Origin: Bacteroidaceae bacterium
GTDB lineage: Bacteria; Bacteroidota; Bacteroidia; Bacteroidales; Bacteroidaceae
Length of the DNA: 64,000 bases
Direction of reading: 5' to 3'
Assembly (NCBI GenBank): GCA_017619335.1
Contig: JAFZSP010000032.1
Coordinates: 108,278-172,277, forward strand
The position numbers were made by a program, and so were the translations under genes. Positions within the stretch are counted from its first letter, which is position 1, and the number at the start of each line of letters is the position of its first letter. Shown here in pieces: positions 1 to 8,475 of this stretch. The notes beneath the pieces are model-generated. The model made no database searches and was not told the DNA's origin. It worked only from the letters and a program-made list of their open reading frames with translations.

Positions 1-265
1 ATAGAAATGGCATACTCCTTTGGACGCAAATGCACTTGCGTCCATACGACTTGGCACTTTCCTTTATTCGCGGGAGCTCGAAAGGCCAGACGCTATGCAA
101 ATAACGCTGTACCCTTAACTTTGTCCAACCCCTGTTGGACAAGCCCTTGGCTTCACCTTCACCTGAGCTTAACCTCATCCCGTCCCAGGCTTAAGGGTTA
201 TCGCCCCAAAGCTTAACCTCATTCCGCTCCGAGCTTAAGCGCAGAAAAAAAATTTTTTTCTTCAG

Positions 266-319
266 AAAACACTACACTCTACACTGAAGCCACCAAGTTA
301 GTGTAGAGTGTAGTGTTTT
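266..319. repeat. Dispersed hairpin repeat, copy 1
   Basis: Two perfectly complementary 20-base arms (266-285 and 300-319; core CACTACACTCTACACT) enclose a 14-base loop. An A-run followed by a T-run lies on both outer sides. The same arms and flanks recur at 56679-56735 with a different loop. It could end transcripts in both directions or be a small mobile repeat. The sequence does not decide between these. Confidence 0.8.
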
Positions 320-401
320 TCAAACAAAAAAAATTTTTTTCATATTCCTTTTTTATGGGCAACCCCACTCATTCCAGAGACAGGTGACCTGCATCTCACG
401 T

Positions 402-510
402 TCCAGATAACCGTTGCTGGGGCTCTAGGTAATGGTTGCAGAGGCTTTTGCTGCGGGCATCAAACCGCGGAGATGCCCGTATCTAACGCTCCAGACACCA
501 ATTCCTCGGC
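402..510. repeat. Degenerate 22-base tandem repeat array, locus 1
   Basis: Imperfect units of about 21-22 bases resemble CCAGATAACCGTTGCTGGGG. They surround a GGGCATC/GATGCCC inverted repeat with the core ACCGCGGAGATGCCCG. The same unit and the same core occur at 27549-27690. Units are too diverged for a recent expansion. Confidence 0.6.
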
Positions 511-687
511 CTCCAAAAACCATTATTTTCTGCGATTCGGCCACGCTCGACCTTTGGTCGCTTGATACTTCAAGAACTTTTTCAAGAAAAAGTGATGACG
601 AGGGGTGTCTTTCCCTTCATTTTCCTCTCATTTTTCTCTTTTCTATGTTCTTTTTTCCTTCTAATTATCACTTTTTCTGCATTTTTC

Positions 688-718
688 TTGGTTGATTCAA
701 AAGAATTACCTACTTTTG
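688..718 (+). promoter_or_regulatory. Bacteroidetes-type promoter of a small transcript
   Basis: A TTG at 688-690 lies 20 bases before TACTTTTG (711-718), which fits the Bacteroidetes -33/-7 consensus. No open frame follows. Transcription would begin near 724 and meet a T-tailed hairpin about 65 bases later. Confidence 0.6.
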
Positions 719-723
719 CCGCA

Positions 724-799
724 GAAAAGGAGGATATCCTTTAACTGGATTGATAGAGTAGCGCCGTAATCGGGTCAGCAAATCAATCCGGTTTTTTTG
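724..799 (+). ncRNA. Candidate small RNA, about 75 nt
   Basis: Between a consensus promoter and a hairpin terminator there is about 75 nt without an open frame. It contains a short stem AAAGGA/TCCTTT (about 726-743). A longer stem pairs CTGGATTGA (745-753) with TCAATCCGG (783-791), followed by seven T residues. The terminator abuts the stop codon of the convergent gene at 783, so it may serve both. No known RNA family was recognised. Confidence 0.5.
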
Positions 800-1238
800 T
801 TTCCAGATGCATTGACTCCACCTCAAATGTCTTTTGGTCTATAATTGCATAGGGCTTAAAGAGTCCAGTATTTCTGATCTTCCTTACACAGAGATACACT
901 TTCACATTTTGTTCATGGCTGAAATAGGCAAAGAATGCTGTTTCAGGATGTTTACCAGCAACGACAGGACGCCAGCCCTCATAATGACCGTGTTCCATCA
1001 ACCAAGGAATATCTTTGGCCAACATGTTTTTTACTACGTTGAAATGGTTGTCTTGGGTATTCTTTCCCACAATCGTCTTCAAGTCAGACTTGGTTATTTC
1101 CACATCCATTGTAATCCCATTGGTCAGCGTAAAACGAATGGGATTATCTTTTAACTGTTCAGCTATTAAAAGGACTTCGTCACGAAGCCTTCGACTTTCT
1201 GCATATAATTCGTCATTAGATGATAAATCTATGTTCAT
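783..1238 (-). CDS. Hypothetical protein, 151 aa
   Basis: I do not recognise a firm family. The protein is soluble, with no signal peptide or membrane segment. An N-terminal helical half (about 1-40) is followed by a mixed alpha/beta part with motifs GHYEGWRPVV and YLCVRKIRNTG. The C-terminal half vaguely resembles small domains attached to phage or polymorphic-toxin proteins, but this is only an impression. A TATTTTTG box on the minus strand (1278-1285), about 40 bases upstream of the ATG, supports a real gene. It converges on the small RNA candidate at 724-799. Confidence 0.65.
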   Translation of the reverse strand: MNIDLSSNDELYAESRRLRDEVLLIAEQLKDNPIRFTLTNGITMDVEITKSDLKTIVGKNTQDNHFNVVKNMLAKDIPWLMEHGHYEGWRPVVAGKHPETAFFAYFSHEQNVKVYLCVRKIRNTGLFKPYAIIDQKTFEVESMHLETKKPD

Positions 1239-1277
1239 TTATGTTCTAATAGAAGTAATAATTGCGTTATTGCGGTG

Positions 1278-1285
1278 CAAAAATA
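1278..1285 (-). promoter_or_regulatory. -7 promoter element for the 783-1238 gene
   Basis: TATTTTTG is read on the minus strand, matching the Bacteroidetes TAnnTTTG box. It would give a leader of roughly 35 nt. Confidence 0.5.
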
Positions 1286-1325
1286 CGGCGTTTTTCGCTT
1301 TAAAGCAAAAAATCTTCTTTGAAAA

Positions 1326-1357
1326 TTTGGGCAGTTAAGTTTTTGTCCTTACTTTTG
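1326..1357 (+). promoter_or_regulatory. Promoter upstream of the FRG gene leader
   Basis: TTTG (1326-1329), a 20-base spacer and TACTTTTG (1350-1357) form a near-ideal Bacteroidetes promoter. The next plus-strand gene starts only at 1691, which implies an untranslated leader or separate RNA of about 325 nt. Confidence 0.65.
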
Positions 1358-1363
1358 CAGCGA

Positions 1364-1690
1364 ATTCCTCATTGACGAGGTCTTCCAGCTGGGCAGCGGC
1401 CTGGTCATCTTACTGAAAAAAACGAAGCGTTATGCTCTTCTCTTGCAAGCTGAAAACCTAGGAAATTTTCATTGATTGCAAAGAATCCTCGGAGGTCACC
1501 AAAATGGTGTTGCTCAGAGAGAGATGAAGACAGACATGACAGCTTCACGCGTTAGCGTGGAACTGCTCTTATCATCTTATCTTTCTCGGGCTTTCCTAGG
1601 GCCTTCAGCTTGAAGATGTGGACATACAGTTCCACGCTTCATGTCTTATAAATTGTCAACTGTGGAGCTGGGAAGACATGTAATAATAGT
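1364..1690 (+). ncRNA. Structured leader or separate noncoding RNA before the FRG gene
   Basis: There is no open frame of note. Two inverted repeats interleave. Bases 1446-1465 pair with 1592-1612 as two perfect 9-bp arms around a small internal loop. Bases 1532-1539 plus 1554-1565 pair with 1627-1646, 20 bp in all, with a 14-base insertion that itself forms a CACGC-GTTA-GCGTG hairpin. The order makes the pairings cross, so they form a pseudoknot or alternative folds. Together with the upstream promoter this suggests an RNA with a job, regulatory or partner to the FRG protein. Confidence 0.45.
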
Positions 1691-2389
1691 ATGTGCATTA
1701 CCAATTTATTAAATTCAAAAAAATCAATTATTGAGATTAAATCTATAGAGGATTACATAAAAGAAGTAAACAAATTAGGAAAGGGAACAAAACTCTTCAG
1801 AGGGCAATCCGATAAAGCTTATCCTTTGTTACCCCAAATTGGTCGTAATAGTGATTATCATGCTGAAAAAGAAAAGCAATTATTCTTAGATTTTAAAAGA
1901 CATTATTATCTGTATTCAGATAATCGTCCTAAATCAGATATGGATCTGTTATTTCTAGCTCAACATTATTCCCTTCCTACCAGACTGCTGGATTGGACGT
2001 ATAATCCACTAATTGCCTTGTATTTTGCATGTCAAGGAAAACCAGATAAAGTCGGAAGTGTTTTTGTATATAACATAGGAATGGAGAAAGGGGAAAAAGT
2101 CATTGAAGGACATGATTTAGATAATAATGTATTCAGTGAGGAGTCATCAATCCGTGAACCAGTATTTCTAATTCCTGATTATACAGAACGACGTTTTCTT
2201 AATCAAAAAGGGATGTTTTTGTGGTTTAAAAATCCTACAAAACCATTCGAAGATTATAATTGTCGAATTGAAGTGAAGAATAAATCCAAAATCAAAGAAG
2301 AACTTTCTTTATTTGGAATCACGGACTCTTTCGTATATACGGACTTAGATCATCTCTGTTTAGAATTAAAAACAAAATATTCACAATAA
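1691..2389 (+). CDS. FRG domain-containing protein, 232 aa
   Basis: The FRG signature (named for the F-R-G motif) is clear. LFRGQSDKAYPLLPQIGR is near residues 36-53, and the block AQHYSLPTRLLDWTYNPL is near 93-110. FRG proteins are uncharacterised enzymes or toxins often seen in accessory and defence-associated loci. There is no signal peptide, so the protein is cytoplasmic. The gene is much more AT-rich than its neighbours, which suggests transfer. It lies behind a long structured leader with its own promoter. The secreted protease gene follows after 43 bases but is functionally unrelated. Confidence 0.85.
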   Translation: MCITNLLNSKKSIIEIKSIEDYIKEVNKLGKGTKLFRGQSDKAYPLLPQIGRNSDYHAEKEKQLFLDFKRHYYLYSDNRPKSDMDLLFLAQHYSLPTRLLDWTYNPLIALYFACQGKPDKVGSVFVYNIGMEKGEKVIEGHDLDNNVFSEESSIREPVFLIPDYTERRFLNQKGMFLWFKNPTKPFEDYNCRIEVKNKSKIKEELSLFGITDSFVYTDLDHLCLELKTKYSQ

Positions 2390-2432
2390 TTGCTTTGCTT
2401 ATTATAATAATATCTACTTAATACTCAAAAAA

Positions 2433-5400
2433 ATGAAGAAACGTTTTTCTATTGTGGCTATTTCACTGTTAGCAGTGACTATCCAAGTATCCGCCCAAGT
2501 CTCAAATGACAATGAGGATGAAGTTTATAAAGTGGACCAGCGTTTCCAGAGGGACTTTGTTCCTGGACAGGTGCTGGTGAAAATGAAGGATGGCTCACCT
2601 GCAAAGGTGCGAAAGAATGCCAAAGGTAAATTCCAAGGTTCCAGCCTCTCACAATTGGACGCAGTGCTCACCAAGTTTGGTGTGGAAGAGATGGAGCAGC
2701 TGCTGCCTAATGCCAAAGTTGGCAAGACTCCCCGTCGTGCTAAGGCTTATAATGGTGCCACCATCGTAGAACGTGACTTGTCACAGCTCTATCGAGTTGT
2801 TTTGCCCGAGGAGAAGCTTGACCAGACTCTCCAATTGGTTGAACAGTTAGAAACCCTTGACGTGGTGGAGTATGCAGAACCAAACTATAAAGCATACCTG
2901 ACGGATGCCAACATCGCAGGTAGCTTTTTAGGAAATCCTTTTGTCACCCAGCAGTGGTATCTCGACGACTATGGTGTGAAACAACTTTGGAATAAGCCTA
3001 TTGTTAATTCGAAACGTCCCGTTATAGCCATCTTGGACACAGGTGTAGATATGACTCATCCCGATTTGGCTCCCAACCTTTGGACAAATACAGCGGAGGC
3101 TGACGGCGAAGAAGGTTACGACAACGACGGAAATGGCTTCACAAGCGATGTTCATGGTTGGGACTTTATTAATAATACGCCTAATGTGCGTGATTACAAT
3201 ATGCATGGAACCCATGTAGCTGGTATTGCTGCTGCAGCTAATAATGGGATAGGCATTGTTGGAGCCAACCCCCAAGCTTTGATTATGCCAGTCTCTGTAA
3301 TGCAGAGTGATGGTACAGGTGACGTCGCTACAATCATTCAAGGCATCAACTATGCGGTACAAAACGGTGCAGACATACTAAACCTCTCATTAGGAACTTA
3401 TACAAATTCAAATGCATTCCGTCAAGCACTTGAAAGAGCTTATCAAACAACTGTGATTGTTGCAGCTGCTGGTAATGACGCACTTGCCATAGAAAGTGAG
3501 TGTAATCTTCTATTCTATGCACCTTTATTCCCTGCTGCCTATTCATTTGTCCTTGGCGTTCAGGCAACAACCAACACAGGTGGCTTGGCCAGCTTTAGCA
3601 ACTATGATTGTAATGGTCCCAATTATTCAGCTTCCACTTCAATACAAGAACCTGATGGTTTCAACTATGAGTTGAAAGCTCCTGGCACAAATATGTTGAG
3701 CACCGTTCCTGGCGGTAAATACAAAGTTCTCAATGGTACTTCAATGGCCGCTCCTCTCGTGGCAGGCGCTATTTCAGCTTTGAAGATGGTGAAACAGTAT
3801 GATACTCAAGAAATCCTATGGGGCGACTTGTTGCATACAGATAATATTGCGCAAGCCTATAATCTCATCAATCGTCCTGCCGAGTTAGACTTAATAAAGA
3901 TTATGTATAGAGAGCGCAAGGAACTAACTGATGAGACGGAAGCAGACTACTCTAATGACGGTGAAATAGATGCAGGAGAGACCATTTCGCTTTATCCTGT
4001 TATCCGCACGACTTTTGGTGGAGCAAGCAATATTAAACTGAAATTGGAAATGGGTGATTTGGAAGATCCCAATACTGTACAGATATTGACAACAGACAAG
4101 GTAGATTTTGGCATGCATCTTGATGCATACGGCAAGGGTGTTAGTTTGAATCCCTTACAATTAAAGATTGCCGATAACGTGGCAAATGGCCGACATATAA
4201 AAATGAAGGTCGTCGTGACATGTGACGAAACGAATATTATTTATGAAGGCCTTTTTACAATGATTGTTACTAACACAATCAAATTGTCAGGAGCTATAAC
4301 AGAAGATATGGTATTGTCATGTAATCATAAGTATTATGTCCAGTCTAATCTTGCGATTATGGCGGGGGTAACCTTGACTATAGAGCCGGGTACTGTTATC
4401 AAGTTCGCAAAAGGTGTTGGGTTTTCATCTAATGGCAAGATAATTGCAGAAGGAACACCAGAAAAGTCCATAATATTTAGTTCAAATGGTGATAATTGGG
4501 GACCAGTTTACACATCGGATGTTTTTAAATATTGTAGATTTGAATACTACGCACAAGATATCACGCCTTATGTTTGGTTCGACAATTGTACATTTATTAA
4601 CTGTAATTTCCCTTTTACGTATCCCAATGGAGCCGATGCTGGTGGAGTTAGTAGAGCTCCTTCCATTAACATGGAAAAATGTAATGTGTCTGATTGTGTT
4701 TCCCGGTCTTCTTTTGGATATTTGTATTATTCCTACCCAAATCTTAATGATTGTAATTTCATTAATAATATAATCGCTACTAATATGGCGAATGGTATAG
4801 ACGGAACTATAGCTGAAAGACAATTAGGAGAACATAGTAATATTATCAATACATTAGAACAACGTAGTGGGTGTGTTTTCTCTGTATATAGTACATCACC
4901 AAAAACGTATTTATTTGCATCAACTCCATATTTTGGAACATCTAAAGAGGAATTATTTAGACCTTATATCGTTGAACTTGGAAATGGCGGATCATATGCA
5001 TGGGTTGATTTAACAAATTTGCAAAAAACACCTTATACATCTAATCATGGCATCGTCTGGAAAGTTGTTGTTAACGGAAAAGACGCACAGGATGAATATG
5101 AGGACTTGGCTCCACTCGGTGTTGGCAAGCACAAGTTTGAAGTGTATTTCAACCGTGCAATGAACAAGGCTGTGGCTCCGAAAATATCATTTGGCGTTCG
5201 TGATCCTTGGACACAGAATGCAGTAGCGGAGGATGGTAGTTGGAATGAGGCGGGTACCATCTATACTGCATACGTGACGATTACAGGAAAAACCAAGAGC
5301 GATGGTATCAATCGCATTTATGTCTATGGCGCAGAGGATGATGAATACTTTGAGATTCCTTACGAGAAGACGCGCTTCAATATCATTGTTCAAGCTGCTG

Positions 5401-6362
5401 GTTCAATGGCTACAGGTTTTGCAGCTGAAGCTGGATTGGGTCGAGTGACCCTAAGTTGGGACAACAGCCAGAACAATTTCGAGGATGCTATGGGCTTCAA
5501 TATCTACCGTTATACCATCAATGATGATGGGACGACCAACAATGCCATCTGCATCAACCAAGACATCGTAGATATAGAGACCACAGAATACACCGATTAT
5601 GATGTCGTTCCAGGCACCACCTATTATTATATGTATAAGGTGTTGTCCACCGATTTGCAGGAATACGATGTTTCGAATGTTGTAGCTGTGACTCCGCAAA
5701 CTTCAACGCTGGGTGATGCCAACGGTAGTGGTGATGTGGATGTGGCAGATGTGATAACAACTGTCAATTATGCTTCTGGCCAGCAGCCCAAGCCGTTTAT
5801 CTTTGAGGCTGCAGATATGAATGCAGACCAGAGTATTGACATTCTGGATGTCATAGGAATCATCAAGGTGATATTGAATCCAGATGCAGGAGTGAAAGCA
5901 GCTGTTGAGGCCACTGCTACCTACACGATTGAGGACGGCACCTTGTATGTGGAGACTCCTGTGGCACTGGCCGGCGTGCAAGTTCAACTGGCCGTAAGGG
6001 ATAAAGAAATCCGCGTGGCAGATGACCTGAATGGATTCGAGCAAACCTCGGTCTGGCTCAGCGATAACGACTTCTTGTTCCTTGCTTACAATCTGAATGG
6101 TAAAACCCTCATGCCAGGGAAACATGCTCTCCTGCATCTTGGCAATGCAAAAATCGGTGATATCCGACTCAGCGATGCCGATGGACATAATGTGAAAGCT
6201 ATCGGTGATGAAGCCACTCGCGTTAATCGCATGGCAACGGATGTGATGAACGTGAAGGGTATCTATGATATGCAAGGACGCAAACTCACAGGTGACAGCG
6301 AACAGCAAGTCCAACTGCCCAAGGGAGTCTATATTGTGAATGGTAAGAAAGTAGTGAAGTAA
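2433..6362 (+). CDS. Secreted subtilisin-like (S8) protease with dockerin and sorting tail, 1309 aa
   Basis: A signal peptide (about 1-21, ending VSAQ) precedes a prodomain (about 40-155). The S8 peptidase domain (about 170-455) has the full triad: Asp202 (AILDTGVD), His258 (HGTHVAG) and Ser437 (GTSMAAP), with oxyanion Asn348 (AAGNDA). A beta-rich, probably beta-helical region follows (about 610-800). Next come a fibronectin type III-like module (about 1000-1090) and a dockerin-like pair of calcium loops (about 1092-1152; DANGSGDVDVADV and DMNADQSIDILDV). The end is a sorting-like tail (YDMQGRKL ... GVYIVNGKKVVK). It heads a tight operon with cohesin-like proteins. Likely exported by type IX secretion and acting on extracellular protein. 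Substrate unknown. Confidence 0.9.
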   Translation: MKKRFSIVAISLLAVTIQVSAQVSNDNEDEVYKVDQRFQRDFVPGQVLVKMKDGSPAKVRKNAKGKFQGSSLSQLDAVLTKFGVEEMEQLLPNAKVGKTPRRAKAYNGATIVERDLSQLYRVVLPEEKLDQTLQLVEQLETLDVVEYAEPNYKAYLTDANIAGSFLGNPFVTQQWYLDDYGVKQLWNKPIVNSKRPVIAILDTGVDMTHPDLAPNLWTNTAEADGEEGYDNDGNGFTSDVHGWDFINNTPNVRDYNMHGTHVAGIAAAANNGIGIVGANPQALIMPVSVMQSDGTGDVATIIQGINYAVQNGADILNLSLGTYTNSNAFRQALERAYQTTVIVAAAGNDALAIESECNLLFYAPLFPAAYSFVLGVQATTNTGGLASFSNYDCNGPNYSASTSIQEPDGFNYELKAPGTNMLSTVPGGKYKVLNGTSMAAPLVAGAISALKMVKQYDTQEILWGDLLHTDNIAQAYNLINRPAELDLIKIMYRERKELTDETEADYSNDGEIDAGETISLYPVIRTTFGGASNIKLKLEMGDLEDPNTVQILTTDKVDFGMHLDAYGKGVSLNPLQLKIADNVANGRHIKMKVVVTCDETNIIYEGLFTMIVTNTIKLSGAITEDMVLSCNHKYYVQSNLAIMAGVTLTIEPGTVIKFAKGVGFSSNGKIIAEGTPEKSIIFSSNGDNWGPVYTSDVFKYCRFEYYAQDITPYVWFDNCTFINCNFPFTYPNGADAGGVSRAPSINMEKCNVSDCVSRSSFGYLYYSYPNLNDCNFINNIIATNMANGIDGTIAERQLGEHSNIINTLEQRSGCVFSVYSTSPKTYLFASTPYFGTSKEELFRPYIVELGNGGSYAWVDLTNLQKTPYTSNHGIVWKVVVNGKDAQDEYEDLAPLGVGKHKFEVYFNRAMNKAVAPKISFGVRDPWTQNAVAEDGSWNEAGTIYTAYVTITGKTKSDGINRIYVYGAEDDEYFEIPYEKTRFNIIVQAAGSMATGFAAEAGLGRVTLSWDNSQNNFEDAMGFNIYRYTINDDGTTNNAICINQDIVDIETTEYTDYDVVPGTTYYYMYKVLSTDLQEYDVSNVVAVTPQTSTLGDANGSGDVDVADVITTVNYASGQQPKPFIFEAADMNADQSIDILDVIGIIKVILNPDAGVKAAVEATATYTIEDGTLYVETPVALAGVQVQLAVRDKEIRVADDLNGFEQTSVWLSDNDFLFLAYNLNGKTLMPGKHALLHLGNAKIGDIRLSDADGHNVKAIGDEATRVNRMATDVMNVKGIYDMQGRKLTGDSEQQVQLPKGVYIVNGKKVVK

Positions 6363-6366
6363 AACT

Positions 6367-8451
6367 ATGAAAACTAAACATATATCATTGTTTACAGTCC
6401 TGCTCCTTTGCTTCGGCATCGGAGCACGGGCTGGCAATGTCGTCACAATAGGCACTGCCAGTGGAGCGCCAGAAGAGGAGGTGACGGTGAACGTCAGCCT
6501 TACCAACTCGGACGCGGTTGCTTCACTGCAAGTGCTGATTCCATTGGACGAACAGTTGAGCTATGTCGAAGGTTCTGTGGAACTGACATCACGATGTGGA
6601 AGTCATAGCGCGACGGCAGGAGTGAAGGATGGTGCGCTGAGCCTGATGATATACTCCATGAGTCTGACTGCCTTCACTGGTAACGAGGGAGACGTGGCCT
6701 CTTTTCGCTTGAAGTTGGGCAATCAACCTAAGACCATTACGCTTGCACCTTCTAAAGTCATCTTGACTGATACCAGCGGAAATAGCATTGAGGGTGCGAC
6801 GGTAACCAATGGCAGTGTGAGTATCCGTTGTGCCAAAGCACAGTACAGCACGATGACGGTTGACTTCGGGCGGGTGCCTATCCGAAGCACTTATCATCAG
6901 AATGTTCAGGTGACGAATATCGGTAATGAGCCTCTGACGGTCACAGGTCTGCAGTTCAACACCTATCCGACGCGCTTTTCTTCAGATACGAGTTTCCCGT
7001 TGACCATTACAGCAGGGAGCAGTGCAAATATTGATGTCAAGTATGAGCCAGATGTGCGAGGAACAGTGAGTGAAACTGTGAAGGTGGTGTGCAACAGTAT
7101 ATCCAAGCTGAATAACATCAACCTGAAAGCCCAGCCTTTCGCCGTAAATGAACTGCATGTTCAACCGGCTGCAGGCATTTCAGATGAGACCGTTACAGTG
7201 AGTCTGACGATGAACAATATGGACGCCATCAGCGGCTTCCAGTTCGAGTTCACTCTTCCGTCACAATTGGAATACGTGGCGAATAGCTTCATATTGTCTC
7301 AGCGCAAACAGAACCATTCGGTTGTGGAATCAGAAAGTAATGGCGTGCTGAGGATTCTTTGTTATTCTCCTGATGATACGCCGTTCACAGGTGAAAACGG
7401 AGAACTGGCAACCATGCAATTGAAGCTGATAGGACGTAATAGCACACAACTGAAGACTTCAAAATGTCTCCTTACGGCAACGATAGATAATCAAGTGACG
7501 GATGTTTGCTCTGCAGACTATGGAGCCACCATCACCATTCGGAGTCCCAGACTCAGTGCCAATAGCAGTCTGGCAATGGGGGCCACGCCTGTTACGGAAG
7601 ATGCCGTGAAGGTCCTCACCGTATGGAACAGCGGCAATGCGCCTCTGACTATCAGCCGTGTGCTCTTTGACAAAGAAGGATTCAGGATTCAGGAAAGTCT
7701 TCCAATAACTATCGCAGCGTCAAACAATAAGCCATTGACAGTGGTTTATCCGAGTACATCGGAAGGTGACTATTCCACAACTATGCAAATATACTCTAAT
7801 GACCCAGAACAACGTTTGCTCAATGTGAATGTAACTGGCAACCGATTTGCTCCCAATTATCTTTCACTAACGGCAGAAGATGTATATACCGACAAGGATC
7901 TGCTCGTAGATGTGAGTATGAGTAACTACGATGCAATCAATGGTTTGCAGTTTGATGTTGAATATCCATCAGCCTATTACGAACCGACGGATGAATTGAC
8001 ACCCTCTGCACGTGCGGCAGGGCTGAGTGTTTCGCAACGAAGTGTGAGTAATAATGTTGTTCGCTACTTCTTTTACTCACTGAGCGATAATGCCATCGCC
8101 GCAGGAGAAGGACACATTCTCAAGTTCAAGCTCAAACGTATTGCCGAAGCACCCGAGGGGAATTATTCACTACGGGTAACCAACATAATGTTGGGAACGG
8201 CAAATATGGAGAACAAATATGCTGGCACAGATTTGACCTGTCCTTTCAAAGTCAAAAGCTATATGCTTGGTGATGTGAATAAGGACGGTGAAGTGAACCT
8301 GACAGATGCCTCATGGATTGTCCGACATTATGTGGGACGAACACCTGAAGGCTTTGACGTGAGTAAAGCAGATGTGAACAACGATGGTAACGTGAACCTG
8401 AGCGATGCACAGAAAGTAGTACGCATCTTCGTAGGAAAAGACAATCAATAA
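6367..8451 (+). CDS. Scaffoldin-like protein with three cohesin-like modules and a dockerin, 694 aa
   Basis: A signal peptide (about 1-22) is followed by three related cohesin-like modules at about 23-155, 260-395 and 497-632. Each has a V-x-L-x-N-x-D-A-I/V-x-G/S-L/F-Q core. Modules 1 and 2 are each followed by a choice-of-anchor or ASH-type beta domain (about 160-255 and 397-495). A C-terminal dockerin (about 632-694) has two classic calcium loops (DVNKDGEVNLTDA and DVNNDGNVNLSDA). There is no sorting tail. It starts four bases after the protease gene. Cohesin-dockerin pairing builds multi-enzyme complexes in clostridia. A similar role here is inference. Confidence 0.8.
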   Translation: MKTKHISLFTVLLLCFGIGARAGNVVTIGTASGAPEEEVTVNVSLTNSDAVASLQVLIPLDEQLSYVEGSVELTSRCGSHSATAGVKDGALSLMIYSMSLTAFTGNEGDVASFRLKLGNQPKTITLAPSKVILTDTSGNSIEGATVTNGSVSIRCAKAQYSTMTVDFGRVPIRSTYHQNVQVTNIGNEPLTVTGLQFNTYPTRFSSDTSFPLTITAGSSANIDVKYEPDVRGTVSETVKVVCNSISKLNNINLKAQPFAVNELHVQPAAGISDETVTVSLTMNNMDAISGFQFEFTLPSQLEYVANSFILSQRKQNHSVVESESNGVLRILCYSPDDTPFTGENGELATMQLKLIGRNSTQLKTSKCLLTATIDNQVTDVCSADYGATITIRSPRLSANSSLAMGATPVTEDAVKVLTVWNSGNAPLTISRVLFDKEGFRIQESLPITIAASNNKPLTVVYPSTSEGDYSTTMQIYSNDPEQRLLNVNVTGNRFAPNYLSLTAEDVYTDKDLLVDVSMSNYDAINGLQFDVEYPSAYYEPTDELTPSARAAGLSVSQRSVSNNVVRYFFYSLSDNAIAAGEGHILKFKLKRIAEAPEGNYSLRVTNIMLGTANMENKYAGTDLTCPFKVKSYMLGDVNKDGEVNLTDASWIVRHYVGRTPEGFDVSKADVNNDGNVNLSDAQKVVRIFVGKDNQ

Positions 8452-8475
8452 CAACAATATCAAGAATCAAAAGAA

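Larger units (their letters stand above)
1..690. other. Repeat-rich noncoding region
   Basis: No convincing gene is seen here. The short open frames have biased, unprotein-like composition. The stretch holds a GTCCAAC/GTTGGAC hairpin (123-140), several GCTTAA(G) motifs (about 165-240), a 20-bp-arm hairpin (266-319) and a degenerate 22-base repeat array (about 402-510). Related copies of the last three occur elsewhere in the window. Confidence 0.6.

Noticed and set aside
7..744. Plus-strand open frames of 60-87 codons
   Set aside because: They run across repeat motifs and T-rich DNA, have unprotein-like composition and no promoter upstream. The real signal here is repeats and a short RNA.
1335..1410. 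Minus-strand fragment encoding an Ala/Glu-rich peptide (about 24 residues)
   Set aside because: A stop codon lies directly upstream, no start exists, and a plus-strand promoter overlaps it. Probably chance, although a gene remnant is possible.
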